A DNA stretch of 64,000 bases from Yoonia vestfoldensis DSM 16212 (lineage in GTDB: Bacteria; Pseudomonadota; Alphaproteobacteria; Rhodobacterales; Rhodobacteraceae). Under the pieces are notes generated by a model. It saw nothing but the letters and a program-made list of their open reading frames with translations. It made no database searches and was not told where the DNA came from. Of this stretch, positions 57,583 through 64,000 are shown piece after piece. Location of the stretch: positions 41,787-105,786 of the forward strand of contig NZ_KB907986.1 in NCBI RefSeq assembly GCF_000382265.1, in the 5' to 3' direction. The first letter of the stretch is position 1. Every line of letters begins with the position of its first letter. A program made the position numbers and the translations under genes.

Positions 57583-58023
57583 TCAGTCGGGCAGATCCTC
57601 GAACGCAGCGAGCCGCTGAAGGCAATCAATCAGCAAGGCCTTTTCGCCAACGGAAAAATTTGCCATCAAATCAGCGTTGTGCTGTTTGGCGACGCCGACG
57701 AGATCATCAAATGCCCGCTGCCCCCGCGGTAGAAGCGTCAGGATCTCGGCCCTTCTATCCTCGGCAACTTCAAGCCTGGCGACGAATTTCTTCTCAACAA
57801 GCGCATGAACAGCCCGGCTGATCTTGGTTTTGTGCAATTTGGAAAGCTGCCCGATTCGGGTCGCGGTCATGTCACCATAGCGCCCAAGGTGGAACAGAAC
57901 CCGCCATTCCGTCCGGAGCATCCTGTAGCGGTCCTTGTATATCTGCGAAAAACCGATGCTGGTTTTCTCGGCAGCTTGATTGAGAAGGTATGGAAGAAAG
58001 TTCCGCAGATCAAAGTCGCTCAT
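57583..58023 (-). CDS. MarR family transcriptional regulator
   Basis: This 146-residue regulator starts [20 protein letters not shown] (20 residues). It has a winged helix-turn-helix at about residues 45-105, with [20 protein letters not shown] and the wing [17 protein letters not shown]. It is the first gene on the minus strand, divergent from hmgA, and upstream of the TRAP operon. Shared operator-like sites suggest that it represses both transport and homogentisate breakdown until an aromatic acid binds; this is inferred. Confidence 0.9.
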   Translation of the reverse strand: MSDFDLRNFLPYLLNQAAEKTSIGFSQIYKDRYRMLRTEWRVLFHLGRYGDMTATRIGQLSKLHKTKISRAVHALVEKKFVARLEVAEDRRAEILTLLPRGQRAFDDLVGVAKQHNADLMANFSVGEKALLIDCLQRLAAFEDLPD

Positions 58024-58049
58024 GTCGTCATCCTCAAAGTTTGGCCTTG

Positions 58050-58069
58050 TTGGTTGCAAAAGCAACTAC
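58050..58069. promoter_or_regulatory. Candidate MarR operator upstream of hmgA
   Basis: GTTGC-AAAA-GCAAC (58053-58066) is a 5-bp inverted repeat. On the minus strand it reads TAGTTGCTTTTGCAACC, matching the site before dctP at 12 of 17 positions, including all of TAGTT, C, TGCAA and the final C. It lies in the 79-bp gap between the divergent MarR and hmgA genes. Confidence 0.65.
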
Positions 58070-58102
58070 TATCACTCTTCGCAACAGTACGGAGAATTGA
58101 AT

Positions 58103-59464
58103 ATGAACGTCCAGAAAAGGATTTCTGGCCTGACACAGGCCGCCATCCCCCAAGGCACCACAGCAGGTTACATGCCGGGTTTCGGCAACGATTTCGAGAC
58201 CGAGGCCCTTCCCGGGGCTCTTCCGCAAGGCATGAACTCGCCACAAAAGGTGAACTACGGCCTTTATGGCGAACAGCTTTCTGGCACTGCCTTTACAGCC
58301 CCCAGCCACCAGAACGAACGGACCTGGTGCTATCGCATTCGCCCGTCGGTCAAGCATCAGGGCCGCTATGAGCGTATTGAACTGCCGTACTGGAAAACCG
58401 CGCCGCATATACCCGAAAACGTAACGTCTTTGGGACAATACCGCTGGGATGCCGTGCCCCACAGCGATCACAAGCTGACCTGGCTGACCGGAATGCGGAC
58501 CATGACGACCGCGGGCGATGTGAACACGCAGGTCGGGATGGCCGCACATATCTACCTTGTGACGGAATCGATGGAAGACGCCTATTTTTACTCTGCCGAC
58601 GGTGAATTGCTTGTCGTCCCGCAAGAGGGAAAACTGCGCTTTGTCACCGAACTCGGAATCATCGACATCGAACCGCAGGAAATTGCCATCATTCCACGCG
58701 GACTGGTCTACCGCGTTGAAGTGCTGGACGGACCAGCACGCGGATTCGTTTGCGAAAACTACGGCCAGAAATTCGACCTGCCCGGACGTGGACCGATCGG
58801 CGCGAACTGCATGGCCAACCGGCGCGACTTCAAGACGCCTGTTGCCGCATTCGAGGATCGCGAAACGCCCTCCACCATGACCATAAAGTGGTGTGGCCAG
58901 TTCCACCGCGCGGATATCAAGTATTCTCCGCTCGACGTGGTTGCATGGCACGGCAACTATGCGCCCTGCAAATACGACCTCAAGACATATTGCCCCGTCG
59001 GCGCGATCCTGTTCGACCACCCCGACCCGTCGATCTTTACCGTCCTGACCGCGCCGTCGGGCATCGAGGGCACTGCGAACATCGATTTCGTGTTGTTCCG
59101 AGAGCGTTGGATGGTGATGGAGGACACGTTCCGCCCCCCTTGGTTCCACAGAAACGTCATGTCGGAGATGATGGGAAACATCTACGGGCAATACGATGCA
59201 AAGCCGCAAGGCTTCGTGCCGGGCGGTCTTTCCCTGCACAATTGCATGCTGCCCCATGGCCCGGACCGCGAGGCCTTTGAAAAGGCATCGAACGCCGACC
59301 TTCAGCCCGACAAGCTGGACAACACCATGTCCTTCATGTTCGAGACCCGTTTCCCCCAGCACTTGACCGAGTTCGCCGCAAAAGAAGCACCTTTGCAGGA
59401 TGATTACGTGGCGTGTTGGGAAGGGCTGGAAAAGCATTTCGACGGAACACCGGGCCGGAAATGA
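58103..59464 (+). CDS. hmgA: Homogentisate 1,2-dioxygenase
   Basis: This 453-residue iron dioxygenase opens homogentisate to maleylacetoacetate. The N-terminal [19 protein letters not shown] block is diagnostic (quoted in part). The iron ligands lie in [12 protein letters not shown] (His and Glu) and [11 protein letters not shown] (His). Length matches the family. I chose [10 protein letters not shown] at 58103, with GGAG about 9 nt upstream. It is the first gene of the operon and divergent from the MarR gene. Confidence 0.97.
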   Translation: MNVQKRISGLTQAAIPQGTTAGYMPGFGNDFETEALPGALPQGMNSPQKVNYGLYGEQLSGTAFTAPSHQNERTWCYRIRPSVKHQGRYERIELPYWKTAPHIPENVTSLGQYRWDAVPHSDHKLTWLTGMRTMTTAGDVNTQVGMAAHIYLVTESMEDAYFYSADGELLVVPQEGKLRFVTELGIIDIEPQEIAIIPRGLVYRVEVLDGPARGFVCENYGQKFDLPGRGPIGANCMANRRDFKTPVAAFEDRETPSTMTIKWCGQFHRADIKYSPLDVVAWHGNYAPCKYDLKTYCPVGAILFDHPDPSIFTVLTAPSGIEGTANIDFVLFRERWMVMEDTFRPPWFHRNVMSEMMGNIYGQYDAKPQGFVPGGLSLHNCMLPHGPDREAFEKASNADLQPDKLDNTMSFMFETRFPQHLTEFAAKEAPLQDDYVACWEGLEKHFDGTPGRK

Positions 59465-59525
59465 CTGCCGCCAAAGACAATCACACGGTTCCGAATGGAA
59501 TGGGCAAGGATGAAGGGAGATCGGC

Positions 59526-60752
59526 TTGCTGAAGAAAAGCTGGATCGACAGTGCAAACGACGCTGCAGGAGAGTTCCCCCTCAACAACCTGCCCTACGGC
59601 GTGTTTTCGACTGACCGCCTGTCGCCGCGCTGCGGTGTCGCGATCGGCGAGATGATCCTTGACGTCGCGCGCCTCGAACAGGCCGGGAGGACCGGAACGA
59701 AAGACCTTTTGCAGAACGCGACGTGGAACAAGCTGATGGCCGCAGGCCCGTCAGTATGGTCGGCGTTGCGTCAGAGCCTGACACACCTTCTGGCCGAAGC
59801 CGCGCCTGATCGCGCGATGGTGGAACCGCTTCTGGTCCCGATGAGCGAGGCGACCCTGCACCTGCCGCTGCAAGTCGCCGAGTACACCGATTTTTACGCA
59901 GGCAAACAGCATGCCCTGAATGTCGGCACCATGTTCCGCGGACCGGAAAACGCGCTGCCGCCGAACTGGCTGCACATCCCCATCGGCTACAATGGCCGCG
60001 CCTCGACAGTGGTGGTGTCCGGCACCGACATTCGACGCCCCGTGGGCCAAACGAAAGCCAGTGACGCCAAGATGCCCAGCTTCGGTCCAAGCAAGCGGCT
60101 GGATATCGAACTGGAAATGGGTGCCATCGTCGGCATGCCGTCGCAGATGGGCGAGCCGATCACCACAACCCGCGCGCAGGAGATGATTTTCGGCTACGTC
60201 CTGCTGAACGACTGGTCGGCGCGCGATCTGCAGGCGTGGGAATACCAACCGCTGGGCCCGTTTCAGGCCAAGGCGTTTGCGACCTCGATCAGCCCGTGGA
60301 TCGTCACACGCACGGCGCTTGCCCCGTTCGCGGTGGATACGCCGGAGCGCGAGAAAGAGCTTCTGCCTTACCTCAAGACTGACTTTCCCGCAAATTACGA
60401 CGTGACACTCTCGGTCGAGATGAATTGCCACTGCATAAGCCGCACCAACATGCGCGAACTGTACTATTCTGCCGCGCAGCAGCTTACGCATCACGCCTCT
60501 TCGGGGTGCGCGATGCGGACAGGCGATTTGCTGGGGTCAGGCACGATATCGGGACCTGACCCGTCAAGCTATGGCTCCCTGCTCGAAATGACCTGGGGTG
60601 GGGAAAATCCGCTCGATCTTGCGGGTGAAACCCGGACCTTCATCGAAGACGGTGACACGCTGACACTGAAAGGTCACGCCCAAGGCGACGGCTACCGCAT
60701 CGGCTTCGGCGCCTGTACCGGCACCATCCTTCCCGCCCCGAAGTTCCCATAA
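59526..60752 (+). CDS. fahA: Fumarylacetoacetase
   Basis: This 408-residue enzyme splits fumarylacetoacetate into fumarate and acetoacetate, the last step of the pathway. The N-terminal SH3-like part is followed by the catalytic domain with EYTDFYAGKQHALNVGTMFR (20 residues), metal ligands in LDIELEMGAIVG and the Asp in NDWSARDLQAWEY, and GTISGPDPSSYGSLLE. The start is TTG at 59526, chosen because GGGAG lies 6 nt upstream; there is no better ATG. It is co-transcribed with hmgA. Confidence 0.95.
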   Translation: MLKKSWIDSANDAAGEFPLNNLPYGVFSTDRLSPRCGVAIGEMILDVARLEQAGRTGTKDLLQNATWNKLMAAGPSVWSALRQSLTHLLAEAAPDRAMVEPLLVPMSEATLHLPLQVAEYTDFYAGKQHALNVGTMFRGPENALPPNWLHIPIGYNGRASTVVVSGTDIRRPVGQTKASDAKMPSFGPSKRLDIELEMGAIVGMPSQMGEPITTTRAQEMIFGYVLLNDWSARDLQAWEYQPLGPFQAKAFATSISPWIVTRTALAPFAVDTPEREKELLPYLKTDFPANYDVTLSVEMNCHCISRTNMRELYYSAAQQLTHHASSGCAMRTGDLLGSGTISGPDPSSYGSLLEMTWGGENPLDLAGETRTFIEDGDTLTLKGHAQGDGYRIGFGACTGTILPAPKFP

Positions 60753-60771
60753 AACGACGATAGGAGGTCAC

Positions 60772-61722
60772 ATGGCCAAAGCATTCGCATCTGCCGGCGA
60801 CATGGCGGACAAGAAAATCAGCTTCACCGAAGTCGGTGAGGGCCTGTGGGCCTTTACCGCCGAGGGCGACCCGAATTCAGGTGTCATCATCGGTGACGAC
60901 AGCGTGATGATAGTAGAGGCGCAGGCCACACCGCGCCTTGCCAACCTCGTGATCGAAAAGGTGCGCGAAGTCACTGACAAGCCGATCACCCATCTTGCAC
61001 TGACCCATTATCACGCCGTGCGCGTGCTTGGCGCCTCTGCCTACCATGCGCGCGAGATCATCATGTCGGACGTCGCGCATTCCATGGTCGCCGAGCGCGG
61101 ACAAGAGGATTGGGACAGCGAATTCGATCGCTTTCCGCGCCTGTTCCAAGGGCACGAGAGCATTCCCGGTCTGACGTGGCCGACCACGACATTCAGCGAA
61201 AAGATGTCGGTCTATCTGGGCAAACGTCGCGTCGATCTGATGAAAATCGGGCGTGCCCATACCGCTGGCGATATCGTTATTCACGTGCCCGATCAGAACG
61301 TGATGTTCACCGGGGATATCGTCGAATATCACTCGGCCTGCTATTGCGGCGACGGTCACTACACGGACTGGCCGCAAACGCTCGAAGCAATCCGTGCATA
61401 TGATCTCGATGCGATCGCACCGGGTCGCGGCGACGCCTTGGTGGGACGTGACAAGGTAAACGCGGCACTCGACAATACCGCCGATTTCGTGGCCTCGACC
61501 TATGACGCGGTAAAACGGGTCGCAGTCAAAGGCGGTTCGCTTCAGGACGCAATGGCCCATGTGCGCGAGGTCTGCGATCCCAAGTTCGGCGACTACGCCA
61601 TCTACGAGCATTGCCTGCCGTTCAACGTGGCCCGTGCCTATGATGAAGCGCGCGGCATCGACACGCCCCGCGTCTGGACGGCCGAACGCGACAAGGAAAT
61701 GTGGGCAGCCTTGCAAGGCTGA
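60772..61722 (+). CDS. Metallo-beta-lactamase-fold protein with altered metal ligands
   Basis: This 316-residue MBL-fold protein lies inside the homogentisate operon, with AGGAGG just before the ATG. The fold is clear: DDSVMIVEAQATP, LTHYHAVRVLGA, GRAHTAGDIVIHVP, FTGDIVEYHSA and AIAPGRGDALVG. But the first metal motif HxHxDH reads H-Y-H-A-V-R, lacking the Asp and last His, and the final PGHG reads PGRG. Thus the second metal site is largely missing. It may be a one-metal hydrolase, or bind something else. Similar proteins occur in this operon in related bacteria; function unknown. Confidence 0.85.
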   Translation: MAKAFASAGDMADKKISFTEVGEGLWAFTAEGDPNSGVIIGDDSVMIVEAQATPRLANLVIEKVREVTDKPITHLALTHYHAVRVLGASAYHAREIIMSDVAHSMVAERGQEDWDSEFDRFPRLFQGHESIPGLTWPTTTFSEKMSVYLGKRRVDLMKIGRAHTAGDIVIHVPDQNVMFTGDIVEYHSACYCGDGHYTDWPQTLEAIRAYDLDAIAPGRGDALVGRDKVNAALDNTADFVASTYDAVKRVAVKGGSLQDAMAHVREVCDPKFGDYAIYEHCLPFNVARAYDEARGIDTPRVWTAERDKEMWAALQG

Positions 61723-61786
61723 ACGCGGTCCCCTTGTCGACCCGGATGGGCAAACGCCCGTTCCCGATCACTTGAGAGGAAACGTC

Positions 61787-63391
61787 ATGTTAGATGACCG
61801 AGACACATTGGCGCACCGCCTTTATCCCTACGCGCGTTCCGTCGATCAGGATGCCAAGGGCACCGCGCATTATCCGGCGGTGGTGATCGGTGGCGGCCCG
61901 GTCGGAATGGCGGTGGCACTCGATCTTGCCCAGCAAGGTATCGAAACGCTTGTTCTTGATGACCATGAAGGTGTGGGCGAAGGATCGCGCGCGATCTGCT
62001 TTGCCAAACGCACCTTGGAAATCTGCGGCCGTCTTGGCTGTGGCGATGCCATGGTGGACAAAGGTATCGTCTGGAATCTGGGCAAGGTGTTTCACGGCGA
62101 AGACAAGGTCTTTGAATTCAACCTTCTGCCCGAGGGCGGCCACCGCCGACCCGCCTTTATCAACCTCCAGCAGCCCTATTTCGAGAAGTTCTTGGTTGAA
62201 CGGATCCGCCAAGTTCAGGAACAGGGCGTGCCGATCCAGATCCGTGGCAAGAACCGCGTCGAAAGCATCGCGACGCAGGACGACGGCGCACGGATCGAGG
62301 TGCTGACGCCCGATGGCCCCTATCACATCACGGCCGACTGGGTGCTGGCCTGCGACGGGGCCGGATCGCCGACCCGAAAGGCGCTAGGTCTTGGCTTCGA
62401 GGGCACCGTGTTCAAGGATAGTTTCCTGATTGCGGACGTGCGGATGAAGGCCGATTTTCCGGTCGAACGGCGCTTCTGGTTCGAACCGCCGTTTCGCGGC
62501 GCGGGAGACTCGGCACTTCTGCACAAACAGCCGGACGATATCTGGCGGATCGACTTCCAGATCGGCTGGGACGTTGATCGCCAGCAGGAATTGCAAGAGG
62601 ATCGTATTCGCGCGCGCATCGACGAGATGCTGCCCGATACCGAATACGAGATTGTCTGGACCTCGATCTACACGTTCCAGTGCCGCCGCATGGCATCCTT
62701 CCGCCATGGTCGCGTGCTTTTCCTAGGTGACAGTGCGCATCAGGTTTCGCCCTTCGGTGCAAGAGGCGCCAATGGCGGCGTGCAGGATGCCGACAATCTT
62801 GCCTGGAAGCTTCGGATGGTGCTGAAAGGCGATGCGCCCGAAACGCTGATTGACAGCTATGATGCGGAACGGTGCTATGCGACCGACGAGAACATCCGAA
62901 ACTCTACCCGATCGACCGATTTCATCACGCCGAAATCCCGCATCAGCCGTATCTTCCGCAATGCCGTCCTGCACCTGTCCCGCGAACACGACTTCGCACG
63001 TCCTTTCGTGAATTCCGGGCGCTTGTCGATGCCTTGCATCTATGACGGATCACCGTTGAACACAGCCGATGAGCTGGCCCAAGGTCCTGACTTGGCCCGG
63101 CCCGGCGCCCCCTGCCCTGATGCACCGTTTGAAAACGGCTTTCTTCTGGACCGTCTTGGCACGGAATTCCTGCTTCTTGGCATCGGGCAGGAGGCTGTCA
63201 CAGTGCGGGGATTACGTAGCCTGTCGATCCCAGATCCGACCGAAGAGATCCGCGCGCGATACCTTGGTTCGGCTGAACGGGCGCTTTACCTGATCCGCCC
63301 CGACCAGCATGTCGCTGCACGGTGGGAAACCGCGCCGCCATCCCGGATCATGGCAGCATTGAACCGCGCAACTGGAAAGGACATGGTATGA
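61787..63391 (+). CDS. FAD-dependent aromatic hydroxylase, probable 3-hydroxyphenylacetate 6-hydroxylase
   Basis: This 534-residue class A flavin monooxygenase has the FAD motif VVIGGGPVGMAVALDLAQQG near residue 28, the DG motif ACDGAGSPTRKALG and the GD motif FLGDSAHQVSPFGARGANGG. It is related to MhpA-type phenol hydroxylases. Within a homogentisate operon the likely reaction is hydroxylation of 3-hydroxyphenylacetate to homogentisate (MhaA-like), but 3-hydroxybenzoate-type substrates are possible. GAGAGGA precedes the ATG at 61787. Its stop overlaps the next start by 4 nt. Confidence 0.88.
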   Translation: MLDDRDTLAHRLYPYARSVDQDAKGTAHYPAVVIGGGPVGMAVALDLAQQGIETLVLDDHEGVGEGSRAICFAKRTLEICGRLGCGDAMVDKGIVWNLGKVFHGEDKVFEFNLLPEGGHRRPAFINLQQPYFEKFLVERIRQVQEQGVPIQIRGKNRVESIATQDDGARIEVLTPDGPYHITADWVLACDGAGSPTRKALGLGFEGTVFKDSFLIADVRMKADFPVERRFWFEPPFRGAGDSALLHKQPDDIWRIDFQIGWDVDRQQELQEDRIRARIDEMLPDTEYEIVWTSIYTFQCRRMASFRHGRVLFLGDSAHQVSPFGARGANGGVQDADNLAWKLRMVLKGDAPETLIDSYDAERCYATDENIRNSTRSTDFITPKSRISRIFRNAVLHLSREHDFARPFVNSGRLSMPCIYDGSPLNTADELAQGPDLARPGAPCPDAPFENGFLLDRLGTEFLLLGIGQEAVTVRGLRSLSIPDPTEEIRARYLGSAERALYLIRPDQHVAARWETAPPSRIMAALNRATGKDMV

Positions 63392-63576
63392 CCGCGCTTG
63401 TCACGACCCGCAACATCAACGCCCCCGACGACGCTTATGACCTGCTCCTTGCGGCGCATGAAGGCTTGACCGAGGAGGAAAGCGACGCCCTCAACGCACG
63501 GCTGATCCTGACATTGTTCAACCACATCGGCGATTTTGAGGTCATTCGCGAGTCGATCGCGGTCGCCCGGCAGTGA
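63388..63576 (+). CDS. DUF2783 small protein
   Basis: This 62-residue acidic, helical protein includes AYDLLLAAHEGLTEEESDAL and LILTLFNHIGDFEVIRESIA, matching DUF2783. It is coupled at both ends: ATGA overlap with the hydroxylase stop and GTGA overlap with maiA. Members are found after flavin hydroxylase genes in this type of operon, so it may be an accessory of that enzyme. No function is established. Confidence 0.86.
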   Translation: MTALVTTRNINAPDDAYDLLLAAHEGLTEEESDALNARLILTLFNHIGDFEVIRESIAVARQ

Positions 63577-63740
63577 CTGCGGTCCTCTATGATTACTGGC
63601 GCTCTACCGCAAGCTATCGGGTTCGGATCGCGTTGAACCTTGCCAAGGTTGACTATACGTCGGTGCCGGTCGATCTTGTCGCCGGGAGCCACCGCACCGT
63701 CGAACATATGGCCCGCCTGTTGATTGTCACTGAGAACTGA
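63573..63740 (+). pseudogene. maiA: Maleylacetoacetate isomerase, cut after about 48 codons by an IS21 element
   Basis: From the GTG at 63573 the product begins MTAVLYDYWRSTASYRVRIA and continues LNLAKVDYTSVPVDLVAGSH, the zeta-class glutathione-transferase start with the active-site Ser in RSTASYRVR. After HMAR, at about 63717, native sequence is replaced by the IS end, which adds LLIVTEN and a stop. A normal MaiA has over 200 residues. The step from maleylacetoacetate to fumarylacetoacetate is therefore lost from this copy. Confidence 0.9.
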
Positions 63741-63777
63741 CCCGGCAGCAGCAGAAATTGTCATCGAGAATTGACCC
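63723..63777 (+). repeat. Two 21-bp IS21 terminal repeats
   Basis: Copies at 63723-63743 and 63757-63777 match at 18 of 21 positions, differing at CT/TC in the middle and C/T near the end. They are probable transposase binding sites at the IS21 left end. Confidence 0.85.
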
Positions 63778-63830
63778 ATGTGCAACCTTACCCCGGCTTG
63801 AATCAGCTGGGAGCACTTGGAGTGATAGAC

Positions 63831-64000
63831 ATGGGATTTTTAAAAGTTATCCGGAAATGGGCGCTGCGTGACAAGATGCCCATTCGCGAGATCGCGCGGC
63901 GGACGGGCGTGTCTCGCAACACGATCAAGAAGTATTTGCGGGAGGGGATTGTTGAACCTGCGTTTCACGCGCCAGATCGTCCCAGCAAGCTGGACCCTTA
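63831..64000 (+). CDS. istA: IS21 family transposase IstA (3' partial)
   Basis: The visible 56 codons start MGFLKVIRKWALRDKMPIRE and show the N-terminal helix-turn-helix, IREIARRTGVSRNTIKKYLR, typical of IstA, which binds the terminal repeats. The DDE domain and the istB helper gene would follow beyond the window. The ATG at 63831 is the natural start, about 53 bp inside the second terminal repeat. Confidence 0.9.
   Translation, partial: MGFLKVIRKWALRDKMPIREIARRTGVSRNTIKKYLREGIVEPAFHAPDRPSKLDP

Larger units (their letters stand above)
63718..64000 (+). mobile_element. IS21-family insertion sequence, left end (runs off the window)
   Basis: The element begins about 63718 with TGTTGATTGTCACTGAGAAC. 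Two copies of a 21-bp terminal repeat (pattern ATTGTCAYYGAGAAYTGACC plus C) lie at 63723-63743 and 63757-63777, 34 bp apart, as is usual for IS21 ends. An istA gene follows. The far end and any target duplication are outside the window. Confidence 0.88.

Overview
This is a GC-rich window that reads as chromosomal DNA from a marine alphaproteobacterium of the Rhodobacteraceae (Roseobacter/Loktanella/Yoonia type). The evidence is the glp glycerol ABC operon with a DUF2160 protein, the hemC/hemE/hemF layout, membrane-anchored CycM, three TRAP loci, CioAB-type bd oxidases, and short intergenic sequences familiar from Rhodobacterales. The call rests on gene content and protein family likeness only.

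Layout. 1-4770: end of a glycerol uptake operon (DUF2160 protein, glpV, glpK, iron alcohol dehydrogenase), with RNA stem-loops between its genes. 4936-8028: uraH, a first cydAB and a CAU tRNA. 8093-19027: FAD oxidase, DUF2254 protein, haem genes hemC, hemE and hemF, SDR, methyltransferase, clpS and a D,D-carboxypeptidase. 19095-24873: a yejABEF-type peptide ABC transporter. 25037-30018: cycM, pheA, nudC, a nucleotidase and the SRP RNA. 30163-34963: gpsA, a HAD phosphatase and ggpS, best read as a glucosylglycerol (compatible solute) operon, with galU divergent. 35100-39249: DJ-1-like protein, NAD(P)-binding protein, succinate-semialdehyde dehydrogenase and a LysR regulator.

39257-43156 is a scar: a TRAP dctM has lost its N-terminal part at an IS5-family element whose transposase carries an in-frame stop, and beyond it lies an orphan GT-C-like membrane protein. 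43629-47877: an Rrf2 (NsrR-like) regulator divergent from an operon of 1-Cys peroxiredoxin, EF-hand protein, cioA, cioB and a 35-residue CydX-like protein. 48250-54271: a GntR/FCD regulator, a complete TRAP transporter, a gamma-glutamyltransferase-like hydrolase and a TauE/SafE exporter, with two adjacent palindromes upstream.

54719-64000: a second TRAP transporter and a MarR regulator, divergent from a homogentisate operon (hmgA, fahA, an atypical metallo-beta-lactamase-fold protein, a flavin hydroxylase, a DUF2783 protein, maiA). A MarR-like operator motif occurs in front of both the TRAP operon and hmgA. The maiA gene is cut after about 48 codons by an IS21-family element that runs off the window, so this copy of the pathway lacks its isomerase. 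I saw no CRISPR array, prophage or clearly new defence system. The most interesting material is the glucosylglycerol operon, the peroxiredoxin/EF-hand/bd-oxidase operon, the altered MBL protein and the two IS-damaged catabolic loci.
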